This document shows positions 36,810 to 47,088 of a DNA stretch of 47,088 bases, one piece after another. A program made the position numbers and the translations under genes. The notes under the pieces were generated by a model. That model saw only the letters and a list, made by a program, of their open reading frames with translations, was not told the DNA's origin and did not search any database. The stretch covers positions 1-47,088 of the forward strand of contig RFNV01000173.1 in the NCBI GenBank assembly GCA_009927005.1, read 5' to 3'. How positions within the stretch are numbered: position 1 is the first letter of the stretch; each line of letters opens with the position of its first letter. Source of the DNA: Pseudomonadota bacterium. Its GTDB lineage: Bacteria; Bdellovibrionota; FAC87; UBA2466.

Positions 36810-39464
36810 TTACTCGTAACCTTCTCTTGGAAAATCCAGAGTTTCGTCCTCGGGAAGCTCAGGAGAGGGGACCTCTTCGGCGGAAGGGCCAGATTGCGTT
36901 TCCCCTGGCTTGCCGTTTCCTGGAGTTGCGGTCGTCGTTCGCAGGTTTGGCTCTCCCACCCTGAGAATATTCGAAGCTGTCAGATTTGGCGCGGCACCAG
37001 CTTTAAAAGCTACTCGAACCCGATTTGGATTCCCCGGAGCTGCAATTTTACCTGTTAACTTATCTACATAGGCAAATACGATGTCTTCCGGTATTGGAAA
37101 ATCATTTTTGGGGTAAGAGGAACTGATAGCCTTCATGTATTCAGCCCAAATAGGGGCAGCAGCTTTCCCGCCCGTCTCACTCATCCCCAGCGCTTTCTCC
37201 TTTAGATACCCAATCCAAACACCTGAAACCACTTGTGGAGAGTACCCGACAAACCAAGCATCTCGATGATCATTGGAGGTGCCCGTTTTTCCTGCAATTG
37301 CACCTGGAGCACTCGCTGCCGCCCGACCCGTTCCTTCTCGAATCACCGATTTTAAAAGATCCGTCATAACATAGGCGGTCTGAGGAGAAATGACAGGAGG
37401 TTCATTTTCCTGAAGTGCCTCGGCAACAATGCTCGGTGTGCTCTGATTTTCGGTTGGGTTTTGGAGCGCTGGGAGTTCTTCAAGAATCTTACCCGAACCA
37501 TCTTCCACTCGTTTAATGTAATTTAAAACGATAGGTTTTCCTAAACGTGGAAAGATAGCGTACGCCCGCATGATTTCTTCTAGACTTGCAGACCAGGAAC
37601 CAAGACCAATCGTTAAATCTCGGGGCAAAGGAGATGTGATCCCCACGCTTCGAGCGTACTGAATCCCGTAATCGATGCTAATTTCCGAGAGAAGTTTGAC
37701 GGTTGGGACATTCATGGAGCGAATCAAGGCTAATCTAAGTGGGATATCCCCTTCGAACTTTCCTCCAAAATTATGCGGCTTCCAGTCCTCACCCATCACA
37801 GTACTTGTATCCACTTCTTGTTTTTCGTCATTTCGGAAAACAACAGGTGAGTCAGTTACCAATGAAGAAGGCGAAAACCCTTTGTCAAAAGCGGCAGCAT
37901 AAATGAGAGGTTTGAAAGTAGAACCCACTTGTCGTTTTGCTTGTAGAGCACAGTTGAATTTGCTTTTTTGAAAATCGAGGCCGCCTACCATCGCTCTTAC
38001 AAAACCATTTTTCACATCGTAGGAAAGAAGCGCACCAGAGACTTCTGGATCTTGCTCTAATGCAACTACAGCAGTCCCTTTTTCCTTTTCAACTTGTTCC
38101 ACTTTCACCGTAATAATATCTCCGGCTTTCAAAACCTGCTCTACTCTTTGAGCTGGCTTATCATCAATCGAAACCCAGGACATACCGGCTATCGGCAATC
38201 TGGCCTGCGTGAGTCCAATTCGGAGTTCTGCTTCATTTCGTTCGGTATCCGTTCGAACCACCAGGGCTGGGTAATAGTTTCCAATTTTGATTGGGGTGTC
38301 GCCTACAAACCTACTAGCGGCAGTTCCATAAGGAGCTAAATCAATCTCCAAAACCTTTAGCGACCGCTCAGCGGCATCCCCCGGGAGGAGTCGAGGAGGC
38401 TTTAAATCATCCAAAACCTGTTTATGAATGCCAGCTTTCCATTCATCTTTTTCAGACTCCGTACTGAGATTTCTAGAAACTCCCCTCCATCCCGCTCGCT
38501 TATCAACCTCTCTAACGCCTTTAACCATTGCTTGTTCTGCTGCTTTTTGGAAATCAAAATTCACCGTCGTGTAAACTTTGAACCCTTGTTTGAGGATCTC
38601 CTCCGAACCGTACTTATCCATAAGGTACTGACGAACATATTCCACAAAATACGGAGCAGCTGAATTATTCAGATCCTCTAACGGATAAACTCTAATTCCG
38701 TCGGCCAACACTTCCTTAGCCTTTTCCGCATCAAGATAATTTTCATCGACCATTCGTCTAACGACATAGGATTGACGACGCTTTGCTAGGTCTGGATGGT
38801 GGAAAGGATTCCAATCATTTGGTCTTTGAGGTAATCCGGCAAGCAAAGAGGCTTCTGCTACTGTGAGTTCTTTAACGTCCTTGTGAAAATAATTTCTCGC
38901 AGCGGCCCCTATTCCATAAGAGCCATGACCCAAGTAAATCTCAGATAGATAAAGCCCCAGAATTTCTTCTTTTGTTAGCTCATTCTCCATTCGATAAGCC
39001 AACACCATTTCCCGAAGCTTTCGCGTGATGACCTTCTTCTTCGACTCAAGCAAGAGCGCACGAGCGACTTGCTGAGTGATCGTACTTCCACCTTGTGCGT
39101 ATCGTCCGCGTACGAGATTTGACCACACGGCACGAGCGATACTGTTTAGATCAATCCCCTTGTGATGAAAAAAATTTGAATCCTCCGCCGAAAGAAATGC
39201 CTCAATGACATGTTTAGGAATCTCTTTGAAGTCTACCGGATAACGCCTCTCCGTAGTAAATTCCCCAATCTTTTTTCCGTCGTCTGAGAAAACCTCAGTG
39301 GCATGGGAGTGCTGAAAGTTTTTTAACTGACTCACGGGAGGCAGCCCCGCAGTAATAAAATAAAGAACGATGAGACCCAAAAGGGCTGAAATGACCGTCG
39401 CTCCCAAAGTAACCAAAGAGAGCGTTTGAAAAGCTTTTCTAATTTGCAAGGATACCCGCCTCAT
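36810..39464 (-). CDS. Class A penicillin-binding protein (PBP1A-like transglycosylase/transpeptidase)
   Basis: GT51: SAEDSNFFHHKGIDLNSIARAVWSNLVRGRYAQGGSTITQQVARALLL. TP: VGSTFKPLIYAAAFDKG, SMNVPTVKLL, AGKTGTSNDHRDAWFVGYSP. Confidence 0.95.
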   Translation of the reverse strand: MRRVSLQIRKAFQTLSLVTLGATVISALLGLIVLYFITAGLPPVSQLKNFQHSHATEVFSDDGKKIGEFTTERRYPVDFKEIPKHVIEAFLSAEDSNFFHHKGIDLNSIARAVWSNLVRGRYAQGGSTITQQVARALLLESKKKVITRKLREMVLAYRMENELTKEEILGLYLSEIYLGHGSYGIGAAARNYFHKDVKELTVAEASLLAGLPQRPNDWNPFHHPDLAKRRQSYVVRRMVDENYLDAEKAKEVLADGIRVYPLEDLNNSAAPYFVEYVRQYLMDKYGSEEILKQGFKVYTTVNFDFQKAAEQAMVKGVREVDKRAGWRGVSRNLSTESEKDEWKAGIHKQVLDDLKPPRLLPGDAAERSLKVLEIDLAPYGTAASRFVGDTPIKIGNYYPALVVRTDTERNEAELRIGLTQARLPIAGMSWVSIDDKPAQRVEQVLKAGDIITVKVEQVEKEKGTAVVALEQDPEVSGALLSYDVKNGFVRAMVGGLDFQKSKFNCALQAKRQVGSTFKPLIYAAAFDKGFSPSSLVTDSPVVFRNDEKQEVDTSTVMGEDWKPHNFGGKFEGDIPLRLALIRSMNVPTVKLLSEISIDYGIQYARSVGITSPLPRDLTIGLGSWSASLEEIMRAYAIFPRLGKPIVLNYIKRVEDGSGKILEELPALQNPTENQSTPSIVAEALQENEPPVISPQTAYVMTDLLKSVIREGTGRAAASAPGAIAGKTGTSNDHRDAWFVGYSPQVVSGVWIGYLKEKALGMSETGGKAAAPIWAEYMKAISSSYPKNDFPIPEDIVFAYVDKLTGKIAAPGNPNRVRVAFKAGAAPNLTASNILRVGEPNLRTTTATPGNGKPGETQSGPSAEEVPSPELPEDETLDFPREGYE

Positions 39465-39769
39465 TTAAAGGCATATTTTACGATAAGACCCGGGCCGAAC
39501 TCAAGTCAGAGAGCTCAACCCAGGCCTTAACATACTCCTTTGGGGAGTTTGGGGGTTAGGGGACGATGCAACCTTCAAAATCAAAAATCACAAAATACCG
39601 CGCCCGCTCGAACAGAGGCTACATTTCCCTAGTACCCCCTAATTTTGCAACCCAAGGGCCATTTTCTAAGCTTGGAGCGCAGCGCGCATTCTTCCTGAAT
39701 ATGTTTAGGAATTAGACGTCGTTTTTCGAATACAGAATAGTTCAGTAATTATTCCGGCTTTCTAGGCAA

Positions 39770-41284
39770 TTAAAAACTCGAAATAAAAGAAACCTCAAAT
39801 CGGCCTACCCATGAATCACTTAGGGTCGTCCTCAGAGAATTTGAAGGAAAAAACAGTGAAGCCCCTCCAACGATGTCGACAGCTTTTAAAATAGGACTTT
39901 TAAAAATAAGATCGACCTCAGAGCCCAGGGCTTGCTCTTTCCCGCTTAGGTGGTTCAAGGGGGTAACCCCATCTACCTGATATGCCGGAAAATCGGTGTT
40001 TGTTTTAAGAAAATGAATCCCTCTTAACAACAACTCCGAATTCAAAAAGGGAGTTAACCCAACGCTAAACCCCAGCCCAGACAGATTTCTCCGTCCGAGC
40101 ACATCCGCCCATCCCAACCATTTATGTGTTGTTGGAAAAAGGGGATTAAAATCAGGCCCAGACCAAAATCCATCTACACCCACCTGAATCCCCATTGCAG
40201 AAAAAGCTTTGGATTTTAGCTCCGCCCAGATTTGCTGCCCCGAGGTCTCGCCCCACTGTCCCGAGGCCTCCCCTCGCATTTCAATTTCACCCAAATTTAT
40301 TCTGCTATGAAGGCCCGAAGTAAATAACTGGCTTAGTTGGGAGCGATGATCCCTCAACCAAAAGAAGTAGGGAGAGAGCGTAACGTTTTGGTCGGGATGA
40401 GTCCAAGATAAATAGGTGCCGTGGAAATCGCGATCTCCGGAGCCTGCCCCCTGAGTGTTATTGTCCCATAATTTTGTTGTAAAAAGATCCCATGAGCTTT
40501 TTCCCCACTCGATTCGCGAGCGAATCCCATCAAAACTTCTCCCCGGATTTTCCCAGTCGGATGCGCCTACTAAAACTTCGTCTCCCAAAGCAAACGTTTG
40601 GCGTCCCAAAAAAAGTCGCCATACTTCACTTACCCGAAATTGACCGTAGGCCCGATGAAAACTAAGCTGGGGATCTTGATTAACGCCGCTCGTACCGACG
40701 CTCACATTGAGGTTGGAAGTTGCCGTCTGCAGGAGTGGTTCCCCAAACAAGTGAACAGCCTGAGGCTCTAACAAAAATTCAACATTTTCAGAGGGGTGAA
40801 AAAAAAGCCCCGCCCGTGCCCGAATCGATGAAAACCCCCGTTGGGTGGCAAAGTCGTTTTTTTTATTATCCTCAATCCGAAACCTGAATTGGCCGCTGAT
40901 TTCGAACACGGATGGCCAAGAATTCCCCCCTTCTTCTGTACGATTTACTCGAAAGACAATAGAGCCTCGGTCTTTCTCCTCGGGTCTCCATTTTTTCGGG
41001 TACTCTCGTAAGCTCCCAACTAATGTCCAAACCCCCGGAGCTATTTCGCGAACTGGGATGTGATAAGCATGCGTTTCCGTCACCACAAGCGCATTAGCTC
41101 TATCTACATTACATTCAAGCCTCGCTTCTTCCTTCTTTCCACCACAGGCCTCTAGATTAAATTGGATCCGAAGTGTTGAGCAGGAAGAGCCCGAAATAAT
41201 CTTAGCTTCCCCGCAACTCCTTTCCGCAAAACAGTTAAGGGAGAAACAAAAGATAATCGCTAGAAAGAAAATGGTTTGCCTCAT
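39770..41284 (-). CDS. Exported outer-membrane porin with alginate-export-like barrel
   Basis: Signal peptide MRQTIFFLAIIFCFSLNCFA, Cys-containing N-region, then FRFRIEDNKKND..RARAGLFFHPSENVEFLLEPQAVHLFGE...WRLFLGRQTFALGDEVLVGASDWENPGRSFDGIR, terminal F. Confidence 0.75.
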   Translation of the reverse strand: MRQTIFFLAIIFCFSLNCFAERSCGEAKIISGSSCSTLRIQFNLEACGGKKEEARLECNVDRANALVVTETHAYHIPVREIAPGVWTLVGSLREYPKKWRPEEKDRGSIVFRVNRTEEGGNSWPSVFEISGQFRFRIEDNKKNDFATQRGFSSIRARAGLFFHPSENVEFLLEPQAVHLFGEPLLQTATSNLNVSVGTSGVNQDPQLSFHRAYGQFRVSEVWRLFLGRQTFALGDEVLVGASDWENPGRSFDGIRSRIEWGKSSWDLFTTKLWDNNTQGAGSGDRDFHGTYLSWTHPDQNVTLSPYFFWLRDHRSQLSQLFTSGLHSRINLGEIEMRGEASGQWGETSGQQIWAELKSKAFSAMGIQVGVDGFWSGPDFNPLFPTTHKWLGWADVLGRRNLSGLGFSVGLTPFLNSELLLRGIHFLKTNTDFPAYQVDGVTPLNHLSGKEQALGSEVDLIFKSPILKAVDIVGGASLFFPSNSLRTTLSDSWVGRFEVSFISSF

Positions 41285-41341
41285 AAACTTACCTTAACAG
41301 ATCGCATTTCCCTTGAAAAACTGATAGGTTAAGAAATATCC

Positions 41342-42658
41342 ATGAGTTCTTTTTTAGAAAGACGCAGTAATACGATTTCATCCGATTTGACCGAATACGT
41401 TTTGAGCGTCGGAGTTCAGTTTCGAGATGACACTCTCGACGAAGTTGAGAGCTCACTAAGCGAACTCGATCGATTAATACAAACGCTCGGTGGCAAAGTC
41501 GTTGAAACAATTATTCAACGTAGAATCAAACCAGATCCTTCTCTTTTTATCGGCAAAGGAAAAGCCGAAGAAATCGCACTTCTCATCAAAGAAAAAGAAT
41601 GTGATTTAGTCGCCTTTGATCAAGAACTCACAGGCACTCAACAAAGAAATCTTGAAAAAATTCTTAACTGTCGAGTCATTGATCGAACTGGCATTATTTT
41701 GGATATCTTTTCAAAACATGCACGAACTAAAGAAGCAAAAAACCAGGTAGAGCTGGCAATGCTTGAATACCTATCGACCCATCTAACTCGAAAATGGACC
41801 CACTTGGAGAGACAAAGAGGTGGGATCGGTTTGAAGGGCGTCGGCGAAAAACAAATTGAGCTCGACAGGCGAATGATCCGAAGCCGTATTTCAAAATTAA
41901 AAGCAGAGATAGCACATCAGGCTCAGGACCGTTCAATTCAAAGACGGCACAGAGATAAATTTCTTAGAGTTGCAATCGTTGGATATACAAACGCTGGCAA
42001 ATCCACGCTGATGAATAATCTCACTCATAGTAATGTGTATGTAGATGATCGCCTTTTTGCCACGCTTGATTCCACGGTGCGGATCATTGACCCTAAAACC
42101 AGACCCCCGATCTTGCTCAGCGATACCGTAGGGTTTATCGATAAGCTTCCCCACGGTCTAGTCGCTTCTTTTCGTTCTACCCTTCAAGAAGTACTCGAGG
42201 CCGATGTTCTCCTTCATGTAGTAGACATGTCTTCCCCTTATTTCTTAGAGCAAATGGAAGTTACAAAGAACGTTCTGGAGGAAATCGGAGCTGGAACCAA
42301 GCCCACTTTTTTGGTGTTCAATAAGGCCGATCTCGTAAAGGAAATCTTTTTACCCAAGATCTTGGAACGAAAATATATTGATTGTGTCTCTGTTTCTGCG
42401 TTCAGGCCAGCTGATATGCGCCGGCTACGGGAATCTATTTTTGGGTATTTCGAACGGGACATGATGGACTTAGAACTAACCGTTCCCTACAGTGATACTT
42501 GGCTACAATCCCAGATTCATGAGTTCTCTAAGGTAATTAAAAAAGATTACTTAGAGGAAGGGGCCCACTTTCACATTCGAGTAATGCGCTCGACAGCTAA
42601 TTGGTTAGGCCTTCTTGAAAAACCTGGGGTCACTATCAAGGTTAACAATGCTGGATAA
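41342..42658 (+). CDS. hflX: GTPase HflX
   Basis: GKGKAEEIALLIKEKECDLVAFDQELTGTQQRNLEKIL, GYTNAGKSTLMNNLTHSNVYVDDRLFATLDST, LSDTVGFIDKLPHGLVASFRSTLQEV. Confidence 0.96.
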   Translation: MSSFLERRSNTISSDLTEYVLSVGVQFRDDTLDEVESSLSELDRLIQTLGGKVVETIIQRRIKPDPSLFIGKGKAEEIALLIKEKECDLVAFDQELTGTQQRNLEKILNCRVIDRTGIILDIFSKHARTKEAKNQVELAMLEYLSTHLTRKWTHLERQRGGIGLKGVGEKQIELDRRMIRSRISKLKAEIAHQAQDRSIQRRHRDKFLRVAIVGYTNAGKSTLMNNLTHSNVYVDDRLFATLDSTVRIIDPKTRPPILLSDTVGFIDKLPHGLVASFRSTLQEVLEADVLLHVVDMSSPYFLEQMEVTKNVLEEIGAGTKPTFLVFNKADLVKEIFLPKILERKYIDCVSVSAFRPADMRRLRESIFGYFERDMMDLELTVPYSDTWLQSQIHEFSKVIKKDYLEEGAHFHIRVMRSTANWLGLLEKPGVTIKVNNAG

Positions 42659-43469
42659 AACGGGGTTAACTCTTTTTATTGTTTCTGACGGCACTGGAGA
42701 AACAGCCGACCTTATTATTAAAGCTGCTTTAGTTCAGTACTCAGGATTAAATTTAAGAATTGTACGTTATAAAAATGTACGAACTGAACCCCAAGTGACA
42801 GCTATTTTCGAGGAAGCGCAAGACAAGCGAGGAATTGTTGTTTACACGATTGTGACCAAACAACTCCGCGACTTCGTAGAAAAAACTGCTCAAACTTTTA
42901 TAGTCCCTGCAGTCGACCTCTTGGGTCCTCTTCTAAATCTACTCTCTCAGTTTTTAACTCAAAATCAAAAAGGAGAGCCTGGACTTTTTCACCAGGTAAA
43001 TGAGTCGTATTTTAAAAGAATCGAAGCGATCGAGTTTACTGTTAAACACGATGATGGCCGTTTCCCCGATAATTTGGAAATGGCAGATATCATCTTGGTG
43101 GGGCTCTCAAGAACCAGTAAGACTCCACTCTCAATCTATTTGTCGTACAAGGGTTGGAAAGTAGCCAACGTACCGGTGGTTCGTGGAATTCCTTTGCCCG
43201 AACGTTTGTTTCACACTGATCAAAGAAAGATTGTTGGACTCATCATTGATCCGGACGCTCTTGTTCGCATTCGGCGTGAGCGGCTTCTGAAAATGGGCGA
43301 AGACCCGAATAGTTCCTACGCCGATCCGGAACAAGTGGAACTTGAAATTGATTACTGCAAACAAATTTTTCGCCAAAACCGTCGTTGGCCTGTCTTTGAT
43401 GTTACGAATAAAGCCCTTGAAGAAACCGCAGCCGAAATTGAGCGTTTTGTTACAGGCCCTAGTAGGTGA
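42648..43469 (+). CDS. ppsR: Pyruvate, phosphate dikinase regulatory protein (kinase/pyrophosphorylase, DUF299)
   Basis: FIVSDGTGETADLIIKAAL, VGLSRTSKTPLSIYLSYKGWKVANVPVV. Start ATG at 42648 inside the hflX end; track ORF opens at 42615. Confidence 0.92.
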   Translation: MLDKTGLTLFIVSDGTGETADLIIKAALVQYSGLNLRIVRYKNVRTEPQVTAIFEEAQDKRGIVVYTIVTKQLRDFVEKTAQTFIVPAVDLLGPLLNLLSQFLTQNQKGEPGLFHQVNESYFKRIEAIEFTVKHDDGRFPDNLEMADIILVGLSRTSKTPLSIYLSYKGWKVANVPVVRGIPLPERLFHTDQRKIVGLIIDPDALVRIRRERLLKMGEDPNSSYADPEQVELEIDYCKQIFRQNRRWPVFDVTNKALEETAAEIERFVTGPSR

Positions 43470-43547
43470 TCCGGCCGTCCCCCAAGGGAAAACCGACTCA
43501 TTGTCGCATAATTTATCTTCCGTATTGTCCATTTCACAAAAAAAGAA

Positions 43548-43979
43548 CTACTCGGCTTTGGTCTTGCTCGAAAATTTATCTTTGAGTTTATCGAGCACGC
43601 CATTCACAAATGCCGGGGTATTTTCAGAACCAAACTCCTTCGCAATTTCGACCATCTCGTTCACTGTAACTGTTCCGGGAATATCATCACAAAATAGAAT
43701 CTCGTAGGCCCCTAGCCGAAGAATGTTTCTATCGACTGCAGCCATTCGGTCAGGACGCCAATGAGACGAAATCTCTGCAAGTCGCTTATCGATTTCCTGC
43801 ACTTTTTCTCCCACCCCAACTACGAGTCGTTTACTAAACGGATCCAAAGTGGTCTGGCTTTGCAAATACAGAGCTTCAAAGTGGTTTAACGCCATCTCGA
43901 TTGTCAGTTGATTGTTTAAATCTAACTGATACAAAATTTGGAGAGCGTCCTCTCTAGCTTTTCGTCTATTACTCTTCAT
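43548..43979 (-). CDS. nusB: Transcription antitermination factor NusB
   Basis: [18 protein letters not shown]...[55 protein letters not shown]. Confidence 0.95.
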   Translation of the reverse strand: MKSNRRKAREDALQILYQLDLNNQLTIEMALNHFEALYLQSQTTLDPFSKRLVVGVGEKVQEIDKRLAEISSHWRPDRMAAVDRNILRLGAYEILFCDDIPGTVTVNEMVEIAKEFGSENTPAFVNGVLDKLKDKFSSKTKAE

Positions 43980-45220
43980 GCTTTTATTTGAGAATAAATA
44001 GGATACTTCCTACAAATCTCTTTTACCTCTCCCCGAACTTTTTCAATCGCAGAATCGCTACCATCCAATAGCACTCTTCGAACTGCATCCGCCAGCCATT
44101 TCATGTCGCTCTCTTTTAATCCCCGTGTAGTCACTGCTGGGGTCCCCATTCGAATACCACTAGTGACAAAGGCAGAGGTTGTTTCAAAGGGAACTGTGTT
44201 CTTGTTGGCTGTTAATCCGGCTTTGTCCAAACGGGCTTCTGCATCTTTACCGGTGAGCCCTTGTTTCCTTAAATCGATCAAAAGGAGATGATTTTCAGTT
44301 CCTCCGCTGACTAACTGGAAACCACACCCCATCAGGTGTTCGGCTAAAGCTTTGCAATTGAGCAGAACTTGTTTCTGATAGCTTTTAAAATCAGGCTCCA
44401 GTGCTTCTTTAAAGGCAACTGCTTTCCCAGCAATGACATGCATCAAAGGTCCCCCCTGAATTCCAGGAAAGATACGGCTATTGATCTTCTGCCGCCATGG
44501 TTCTTTGAATAAAATAATTCCTCCGCGAGGCCCGCGAAGAGTTTTATGGGTTGTGCTTGTAACGAAATCTGAATGCGGTACAGGTGATGGGTGAAGCCCA
44601 GCGGCTACAAGTCCCGCGATATGTGCCATATCGACTAGTAATAAAGCTCCCACTTCTTTGGCGATGGCCCCAAACTTTTCAAAATCAATAATTCTAGAAT
44701 AAGCGCTGGCCCCTGCAATTATCATTTTTGGACGGTGTTCCTTGGCCAGATCTCGAACTTGATCGTAATCAATCAGTTGATTGTCCTCTCGAACTCCGTA
44801 ATGGATCGCTCGGTATAAAAGTCCCGAAAAGTTTACCGGGTGCCCATGGGTCAAATGCCCCCCATGAGAAAGGTTCATTCCAAGAATCGTGTCTCCCGGT
44901 TGAAGACAGGATAAATAAACAGCCATATTACTCTGGGAGCCGCTATGAGGCTGAACATTGGCGCCTTCACTTCCAAAAAGTTTTAAGCATCGTTCGATGG
45001 CTAGACTTTCCACAACATCAACGTATTCACAGCCACCATAATACCGTTTTCCTGGATAACCTTCGGCATACTTGTTGGTCAGAACACTTCCCTGCGCTTC
45101 TAAAACGGCTGGTGAGACTATGTTTTCACTGGGGATTAACTCCAACGATTCCTGTTGCCGAATCAACTCGGCTTTCATCGCGTGATTCAATTCTGGATCT
45201 AGATGCGAAATGTGATTCAT
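43976..45220 (-). CDS. glyA: Serine hydroxymethyltransferase
   Basis: [62 protein letters not shown]. Confidence 0.97.
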   Translation of the reverse strand: MNHISHLDPELNHAMKAELIRQQESLELIPSENIVSPAVLEAQGSVLTNKYAEGYPGKRYYGGCEYVDVVESLAIERCLKLFGSEGANVQPHSGSQSNMAVYLSCLQPGDTILGMNLSHGGHLTHGHPVNFSGLLYRAIHYGVREDNQLIDYDQVRDLAKEHRPKMIIAGASAYSRIIDFEKFGAIAKEVGALLLVDMAHIAGLVAAGLHPSPVPHSDFVTSTTHKTLRGPRGGIILFKEPWRQKINSRIFPGIQGGPLMHVIAGKAVAFKEALEPDFKSYQKQVLLNCKALAEHLMGCGFQLVSGGTENHLLLIDLRKQGLTGKDAEARLDKAGLTANKNTVPFETTSAFVTSGIRMGTPAVTTRGLKESDMKWLADAVRRVLLDGSDSAIEKVRGEVKEICRKYPIYSQIKA

Positions 45221-45675
45221 GCCTTCTCCTCCAGCTTCCTGATCTGGTCGAGCCGTCTAGAATGCCGATCTCCCAAAAAACGAGTCGTTAACCATTCCTT
45301 GACCAGTTCGAACGCTAAATCTTCTGGAATCAACCTAGCGCCGAGACAAATAATATTACTATCGTTATGTTCTCGTGATAAGCGCGCACTTTCAATATTC
45401 CAGCTGCTAGTGGCTCGAATTCCTTTTATTTTATTAGCCGCAATGCACATCCCAAGGCCAGTGCCACAAATAAGGATACCGCGACCATCTTGCATGGCAG
45501 CCACCTGCCCAGCCACTTTTTCAGCAAAATTTGGATAATCAACTGAATCCGAACTATGAGTGCCACAATCTTGAAAATCAATGTTTGGGAAGGCCGCCTT
45601 CAGTCGAGCCAACAGGGGTTGCTTGAGTGCGTACCCGGCATGGTCGCTTCCAACGAAAACCGTTTTTTGTGACAT
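45217..45675 (-). CDS. rpiB: Ribose-5-phosphate isomerase B
   Basis: [60 protein letters not shown]. Confidence 0.95.
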   Translation of the reverse strand: MSQKTVFVGSDHAGYALKQPLLARLKAAFPNIDFQDCGTHSSDSVDYPNFAEKVAGQVAAMQDGRGILICGTGLGMCIAANKIKGIRATSSWNIESARLSREHNDSNIICLGARLIPEDLAFELVKEWLTTRFLGDRHSRRLDQIRKLEEKA

Positions 45676-45676
45676 T

Positions 45677-46909
45677 TTAAGCTCTTTTAAAAATTAACGT
45701 CCCGTTGGTCCCACCAAAACCAAATGAATTTGATAAAACATAGGTCATTTTTCTCTGTTGCGGCTGATGAGGTACAAAATTCAAATCACATTCAGGACTC
45801 GGATTATCTAAATTCGCAGTAGCTGGGGCCACTTGCTCTCGGAGAGCCTGAACGCAGTAAAGTGCCTCAGCGGCACCAGCAGCACCTAAGAGATGACCCG
45901 TTAGGGACTTTGTCGAGCTGACTGCTAATTGATAGGCGTGCTCCTTAAAGACACTTTTAATTGCTAATGTCTCATTCACATCTCCAACCGGTGTGGAAGT
46001 ACCATGAGCATTCACATAATCAATTTGCTCAGGATTTAACTGAGCATCTTTTAAAGCCAATTTCATGCATCGGGCTGCTCCTTCCCCCTCAGGACTCGGC
46101 GAAGTCAGATGGTAAGCATCAGCGTTCAGGCCATACCCTACTACTTCAGCATAAATAGGGGCGCCACGTTTCTTAGCATGCTCATAATTTTCCAAAATGA
46201 GAATTGCACTTCCCTCGCCAATTACAAACCCGTCTCGATCTTTATCAAAAGGACGCGAAGCTTTTTCAGGAGCATCATTGCGTTCCGATAAAGCTCTCAT
46301 AGAACAAAAACCACCCACCCCAAGTTCACAAACCACGGCTTCAGCTCCGCCCGCTAACATAATGTCGTGATCGCCCCTTTGAATCAGACGAAAGGATTCG
46401 CCAATCGCATGAGAGCTAGAGGAACACGCTGTGGTAATGCACGTGTTTGCCCCTTTCAAACCATATTTAATGGAAAGCTGACCTGCGGCTAGGTTGCCAA
46501 TCACTGAAGGGATGAAAAAGGGGGACACTCTTTTCGGTCCCTTTTCTCGAACCACCAAATATTCGGATTGAATTTCTGTGAGACCACCAATTCCAACTCC
46601 GATACAAGCTCCAGCACGGGTTCGATCGATTTCATCAAACTTTAGACCAGAGTGCACCACGGCCTCTGTGCCCGCTACCATGGCAAGTTGAATGAACCTT
46701 CCGATTCTTTTTAGTTCTTTTACTGGAAAGTGCTCTTCTGGCTTAAACCCTTTTACTTCGCCAGCTATCCGAGAGGAATAATTGGAGGCATCAAACAATG
46801 AAATCGGGCCTACGCCAGATTTAACGTTAATGAGGGATTCCCAATTGGTCTTAGCATTAAGACCTATGGGAGTGATCGCCCCATAACCTGTGACGACGAC
46901 CCGATTCAT
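45677..46909 (-). CDS. fabF: Beta-ketoacyl-ACP synthase II
   Basis: MNRVVVTGYGAITPIGLNAKTNWESL, active-site Cys in CITTACSSSSHAIGE, NAHGTSTPVGD, KSLTGHLLGAAGAAEA. ORF opens at 47002; start at 46909 preferred. Confidence 0.96.
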   Translation of the reverse strand: MNRVVVTGYGAITPIGLNAKTNWESLINVKSGVGPISLFDASNYSSRIAGEVKGFKPEEHFPVKELKRIGRFIQLAMVAGTEAVVHSGLKFDEIDRTRAGACIGVGIGGLTEIQSEYLVVREKGPKRVSPFFIPSVIGNLAAGQLSIKYGLKGANTCITTACSSSSHAIGESFRLIQRGDHDIMLAGGAEAVVCELGVGGFCSMRALSERNDAPEKASRPFDKDRDGFVIGEGSAILILENYEHAKKRGAPIYAEVVGYGLNADAYHLTSPSPEGEGAARCMKLALKDAQLNPEQIDYVNAHGTSTPVGDVNETLAIKSVFKEHAYQLAVSSTKSLTGHLLGAAGAAEALYCVQALREQVAPATANLDNPSPECDLNFVPHQPQQRKMTYVLSNSFGFGGTNGTLIFKRA

Positions 46910-46916
46910 GGAAATT

Positions 46917-47088
46917 TTAGTTAACCTTCGACTTAATATAATTTGAGACGTCGGCCACTGTTTTGATCTTTTCTGCGTCTTCGTCTGGGATTTCCAGATC
47001 AAACTCTTCTTCCATGGTCATAACTAATTCCACGATATCAAGAGAATCTGCACCCAAATCGTCAATAAAAGATGCTTCAGGGGTAACG
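46917..47088 (-). CDS. acpP: Acyl carrier protein, partial (N-terminus outside window)
   Basis: Minus strand reads [56 protein letters not shown], with phosphopantetheine motif DSLD. Confidence 0.96.
   Translation of the reverse strand, partial: VTPEASFIDDLGADSLDIVELVMTMEEEFDLEIPDEDAEKIKTVADVSNYIKSKVN

Noticed and set aside
44728-45291. 187-aa + strand ORF antisense to glyA
   Set aside because: Shadow frame of a highly conserved gene; no recognisable domain.
1-47088. CRISPR array, tRNA/rRNA, transposon, prophage or defence island
   Set aside because: No regularly spaced repeats, cloverleaf-like sequence, transposase/integrase or recognised defence protein was seen by eye. A tRNAscan/CRISPR finder run would be needed for certainty.

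Overview
The window is a gene-dense bacterial chromosomal segment. It is mostly core housekeeping genes with a handful of poorly characterised secreted or regulatory genes. I found no tRNA or rRNA gene, CRISPR array, transposase, integrase or phage gene. From + coordinate 1 the content is: the C-terminal end of an SDR oxidoreductase; a two-gene secreted/FecR-like unit; a small ORF behind a near-perfect sigma-54 promoter; an outer-membrane barrel; glnN (type III glutamine synthetase) convergent with and overlapping cstA; a Cys-rich exported protein with an HESGH motif; a transpeptidase-only PBP-clpS-clpA-recN unit with aat divergent to it; an NtrC-like two-component pair; a J-like/RodZ-type HTH protein; rluD, pgeF, rimI-like, SurA-N-like, ridA, a SRPBCC protein and glpX; a DciA/DUF721 protein; the large rimP-nusA-infB-rbfA-truB-rpsO-pnp-M16 peptidase-dut operon; a class A PBP; an alginate-export-like porin; hflX-ppsR; and acpP-fabF-rpiB-glyA-nusB. 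Gene content is compatible with a Bdellovibrionota/'deltaproteobacterial' lineage, but this is inference and was not tested. I do not see a clear novel multi-gene system. The best leads are the sigma-54-driven 82-aa ORF, the HESGH Cys-rich exported protein, the J-like/HTH fusion, and the hairpin directly upstream of rimP.
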